Shown here one piece after another: positions 22,073 to 24,463 of a DNA stretch of 24,463 nucleotides (the stretch's first letter is position 1; each line of letters opens with the position of its first letter). The position numbers were made by a program, and so were the translations under genes. The notes beneath the pieces are model-generated. The model did not search any database. It was given only the letters and a program-made list of their open reading frames with translations, and was not told the origin of the DNA. The stretch is from an uncultured Polaromonas sp. GTDB lineage: Bacteria; Pseudomonadota; Gammaproteobacteria; Burkholderiales; Burkholderiaceae. The stretch covers positions 1-24,463 of the forward strand of contig CAMLDT010000027.1 in assembly GCA_946479075.1 (NCBI GenBank), read 5' to 3'.

Positions 22073-23014
22073 ATGCGCCCGACCCAACTGCCCGACCCGC
22101 CCCTGCCTGATCCCGACTTCCCCGAGCTGATGACACAGCTGCGCGCCCGCCTGCACCGCTACTGCGCGCGCATGATGGGCTCGATGCTGGACGGCGAAGA
22201 CGTGGTGCAGGAAACGCTGATCAAGGCCAACGACAGCTACGACGCGCAGGCCGTGCAGCACCTGGAGGCGTGGGTGTTTCGGATTGCACACAACACGGCG
22301 ATGGATTGCCTGCGGCGCCGCTCGCGTGAGCAGTCGGTGTTTGCCGACGAAGACGTGGAAGCCATGATTGACACGCAGGCCGAAGCGGCCGACCGCCGTC
22401 ATGTGGCCACCGCAGCCCTGCGAACCTTCATACGCCTGGCGCCTGCGCAGCGCAGCACCGTCATCCTGGTGGACGTGTTGGGTTATGCCCTGGAAGAAGC
22501 AGCTGGCGTGATGGGCAGCACCGTGCCGGCTGTCAAGGCGGCGCTGCACCGCGGCCGCGCGCGTCTGCGTGAGCTCGCCGGGCAAGCCGACGACGCGGCA
22601 CCGCCACCCCGCCTGTCACCGCAAGACCAGGCCCTGCTGGCCGCTTATGCCGAGCGTTTCAATGCCCGGGACTTCGACGGCCTGCGGGAGATGCTGGGCC
22701 AGGACGTGAAGCTGGACCTGGTGGCGCGTCGCAAGCCCATGCAGGCGCGCGGCGGCGAGTACTTCACGAATTACGAAGCCAAAACGCAGGGGCTGCGCGT
22801 GACGCCGCTCAACCTGGAAGGCCGGCCCGGGCTGTGGGTGGACACCGAGGCGGATGAGGGACGCGGGTCGCCAGGTTATTGGGTGGTGCTCGCATTTGCG
22901 GAGGGCAAGGTGAAGGGGATCAGGGATTTCCGCTATGCACGATGGGTGTCCGCCGGAGCTGAGGCGCAGGGGGGGCCGGAAGCGCAGCGGGCATCGCCGT
23001 CTCGCAGTTCATGA
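22073..23014 (+). CDS. ECF sigma factor with C-terminal SnoaL-like domain
   Basis: This 313-residue protein is called from ATG 22073; the frame also extends to TTG 22037, which I consider less likely. Residues 18-85 are sigma region 2 (LHRYCARMMGSMLDGEDVVQETLIKA, WVFRIAHNTAMDCLRRR), and 115-170 are region 4 (TFIRLAPAQRSTVILVDVLGYALEEAAGVMGSTVPAVKAALHRGRARL). Residues 185-290 (LLAAYAERFNARDFDGLREMLGQDVKLDL, then YWVVLAFAEGKVKGIRDFRYARW) form the SnoaL/NTF2-like tail that marks ECF41/SigJ-type sigma factors, where it replaces a separate anti-sigma factor. It is divergent from the MFS-ABM operon, which it may activate. I found no clear ECF41-type promoter in the gap. Confidence 0.88.
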   Translation: MRPTQLPDPPLPDPDFPELMTQLRARLHRYCARMMGSMLDGEDVVQETLIKANDSYDAQAVQHLEAWVFRIAHNTAMDCLRRRSREQSVFADEDVEAMIDTQAEAADRRHVATAALRTFIRLAPAQRSTVILVDVLGYALEEAAGVMGSTVPAVKAALHRGRARLRELAGQADDAAPPPRLSPQDQALLAAYAERFNARDFDGLREMLGQDVKLDLVARRKPMQARGGEYFTNYEAKTQGLRVTPLNLEGRPGLWVDTEADEGRGSPGYWVVLAFAEGKVKGIRDFRYARWVSAGAEAQGGPEAQRASPSRSS

Positions 23015-23070
23015 AGAAATCGGCCTCCAGCCCTTATGGGGCGGTCGTCACCAGCTACTTATTTGATAGC
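23015..23070 (-). repeat. Interspersed ~60-bp intergenic repeat, copy 5 (inverted)
   Basis: Read on the minus strand from 23070 the element runs GCTATCAAATAAGTAGCTGG, TGACGACCGCCCCATAAGGG, CTGGAGGCCGATTT. It fills the gap between the convergent sigma and CoA-transferase genes, supplies the last codons and TAG stop of the latter, and ends one base after the sigma-gene stop. Confidence 0.85.
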
Positions 23071-23960
23071 GTGTGCATCGGAATATCCTCAGCCACCGCC
23101 AGCTTGTCGAGTTGCGCGCAAGTCTGCGTGAGCAGGAAAGCAGCGACAGCTTCATGCGTCGCGGGCGCAAACATGGTGGCCATGTCTTTCATCGCCACGC
23201 CTGACGCGGCGCACAGGCTCGCCGCAAAATGCGGCTCCAGCGCCGCCACCGCCACGCGCCCATCCTTGCACGGGTAAATGCGGTAACCAGCGTGGCCGCC
23301 ACCGACGGCGGCGCCGGGTTTCGTCAGGCCCCAGGCACGTGGCAGGCCAAGGTAACTGGCGGCTTTGGACAGCGCCACTTCAAGAAACACGCCCTGCGGG
23401 TGCGGGTCGCCGCTGCCGGTATAAGGCTCGCGCTGGCGCAGCACCGCCTGCAACACGGCTTCGCTGGCCATCAACGAGCCGCCCATGTCGGCGTAGAGCG
23501 TGGGTGGCAGCTCCAGGCCAGGCACCAGGTCCTGGTCGGCCATGTAGGTCAGGTCGTGGCCGGGCTCTTCACCGAGCGCACCGGGCGCGCCGACGATGGC
23601 GACGTGCGACAGGGCCTGGTTCAGGGCCTGGAGTTGCTTCCAGCCCAGCCCCAGCTTCTCGATGGCTGACGGGCGGAAGGAGGTGATCAGCACATCGGTT
23701 TTGGCCAGCTCACGCTGCAGCACTTTCTGGCCCTCGCCGGTCTTGAGGTCGGCCGTGCTCACCTTCACACCTTCATGCAGCGCGGCGTAAGCGGCCGGGT
23801 TGTACTGGCGCATCGGGTCACCGGCGGGCGGTTCGAGCTTGAGGCAGGTCGCGCCCATGCGGCGGCAGCGCATCAGCGCGGCCGGGCCGGGCAGGTTCAG
23901 CGCCAGGCTCAGGATGCGCACGCCCTGCAAGGGCTGGAAAGAAGGGGTGGGGGATGGCAT
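23055..23960 (-). CDS. Short family III CoA-transferase (CaiB/BaiF, AMACR-like)
   Basis: This 301-residue protein starts at ATG 23960. It has the family III opening (LQGVRILSLALNLPGPAALMRCRRMGATCLKLEPPAGDPMR) and the run LITSFRPSAIEKLGLGWKQL. The catalytic Asp is in PPTLYADMGGSLMASEAVL (Asp158), the position of the AMACR active-site Asp. HAGYRIYPCKDGRVAVAALE follows. These enzymes move CoA between carboxylic acids or epimerise acyl-CoA. Full-length members are usually 360-440 residues; here the C-terminal segment is short. The last residues, HTLSNK, and the stop TAG come from the inverted interspersed repeat. Either a naturally short clade or a tail lost by repeat insertion. Confidence 0.86.
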   Translation of the reverse strand: MPSPTPSFQPLQGVRILSLALNLPGPAALMRCRRMGATCLKLEPPAGDPMRQYNPAAYAALHEGVKVSTADLKTGEGQKVLQRELAKTDVLITSFRPSAIEKLGLGWKQLQALNQALSHVAIVGAPGALGEEPGHDLTYMADQDLVPGLELPPTLYADMGGSLMASEAVLQAVLRQREPYTGSGDPHPQGVFLEVALSKAASYLGLPRAWGLTKPGAAVGGGHAGYRIYPCKDGRVAVAALEPHFAASLCAASGVAMKDMATMFAPATHEAVAAFLLTQTCAQLDKLAVAEDIPMHTLSNK

Positions 23961-24123
23961 GGGAAAAGTCTCCTGCGGTGGGCGGGCGGCGTGGCCGCGC
24001 CAGTGGTTTGGGGCTGACCTTACCAGAGTCGCCCTTGCCCGCCACGTCTGCAGCGGTTCAAGCAGGTGTGACCTGAAACGGGTTTAAATTTCAAATTATT
24101 CATGTTTTACAGTAATTAATTAT

Positions 24124-24151
24124 TGTTTCGCAGAAAATAATGGCGCATACT
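24124..24151 (+). promoter_or_regulatory. Candidate promoter in an AT-rich patch upstream of the last gene
   Basis: TTGTTT at 24124-24129 and CATACT at 24146-24151 are 16 bp apart, and the ATG follows at 24178. Just upstream, 24080-24125 is strikingly AT-rich for this window and holds the 10-bp palindrome TAATTAATTA at 24113-24122, a possible regulator site. Confidence 0.45.
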
Positions 24152-24177
24152 GACCGCCTCAACACAAGGGGTGCCGT

Positions 24178-24463
24178 ATGAAAACCAGATTGACTGCCGC
24201 CACGCTGTCGGGACCGGACGTGCAGCGCCTGAACAGCGCTTTTGCCTGGGCGTGTGCCTTGCTGGCGGTGGCGCTGCCGCTGGCCGTGCTGTACCAGCTG
24301 GTGACCACACCGACCGAAGGTCTGCTGCTGCGCGCCGGTGTCAGCCTGTCGGCGGTGCAGGTCGCCATGCTGGACGTTGAACTGTGGCAACGCCTGCTGG
24401 CGGCTGGGCTGGGGCTGCTGCCGGTGTGCTGCGCGTCTTACGGTCTGGTCTGCGCCATGCGCT
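24178..24463 (+). CDS. Membrane protein, N-terminal part (possibly DUF2975), runs off the window
   Basis: ATG 24178 opens a frame that continues past the right edge (95 codons seen). The start is preceded by AAGGGG. After a polar N-terminus (MKTRLTAATLSGPDVQRLNS) come two hydrophobic helices, FAWACALLAVALPLAVLYQL and LLAAGLGLLPVCCASYGLVCAM, separated by a loop containing VELWQRL. The two-helix start with a conserved Trp-Gln-Arg-Leu before helix 2 recalls DUF2975-type membrane proteins, which often pair with a small Xre regulator, but the fragment is too short to be sure. Confidence 0.6.
   Translation, partial: MKTRLTAATLSGPDVQRLNSAFAWACALLAVALPLAVLYQLVTTPTEGLLLRAGVSLSAVQVAMLDVELWQRLLAAGLGLLPVCCASYGLVCAMR

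Noticed and set aside
1..24463. CRISPR arrays, transposases, integrases, phage genes, rRNA operons
   Set aside because: Looked for direct-repeat arrays, DDE or tyrosine-recombinase motifs and rRNA signatures; none seen.

Overview
The window looks like a chromosomal segment of a high-GC betaproteobacterium, most likely a member of the Comamonadaceae (Polaromonas/Rhodoferax/Variovorax-like). The reasons are the strong G/C third-position bias, the gene families present, and a roughly 60-bp intergenic repeat starting GCTATC...AGCTG and containing AAGGGCTGGAGGC. From memory that repeat is common in this family. I see no phage, plasmid, transposase, CRISPR, rRNA or tRNA gene. The segment is mostly short operons of accessory and stress genes.

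Layout. 1-308 is the N-terminal part of an OmpA-like outer-membrane protein on the minus strand. 546-716 is a small two-helix membrane protein with its own terminator. 1072-3035 holds an unrecognised protein and an NPPW-type methyltransferase, and 3158-3883 a glutathione S-transferase. 4164-5120 is a glycine-zipper protein joined to a DUF2383 (PA2169-like) four-helix bundle, and it converges on a WXXGXW-type secreted protein (5186-5599) across a bidirectional terminator. 5823-6274 encodes two small lipoproteins coupled through a TTGA overlap; the second starts with TTG and is easily mis-started. 6465-10025 is a two-gene ku-ligD operon, a complete bacterial non-homologous end-joining pair. 10371-10661 is a small exported protein. 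10789-13005 is a compact overlapping operon of a class A FAD monooxygenase, a DUF2783 protein and a MarR regulator. Its promoter sits on a perfect 24-bp palindrome, which is a good candidate for the MarR operator. 13155-15605 is a YgiQ-family radical SAM protein with a REP-like palindrome inserted in frame. 15895-18320 is a LuxR-type regulator divergent from an amidase-signature lipoprotein. 18392-20142 is a TauE/SafE permease divergent from a LysR regulator. 20168-21906 is an MFS exporter coupled to an ABM-type small protein, divergent from an ECF sigma factor with a SnoaL-like tail (22073-23014). 23055-23960 is a short family III CoA-transferase. 24178-24463 is the start of a membrane protein behind an AT-rich promoter.

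How the genes may work together. Three divergent regulator/target pairs (LuxR/amidase, LysR/TauE, ECF/MFS-ABM) and one self-contained MarR operon suggest several independent chemical-sensing modules. Ku and LigD form a known repair pair. I see no wholly new multi-gene defence or mobile system. The most unusual material is structural: repeats that invade gene ends or coding sequence and supply codons and a stop codon, the palindrome/promoter overlap at the MarR operon, and the TTGA-coupled lipoprotein pair. Functional assignments rest on reading motifs by eye, without database searches.
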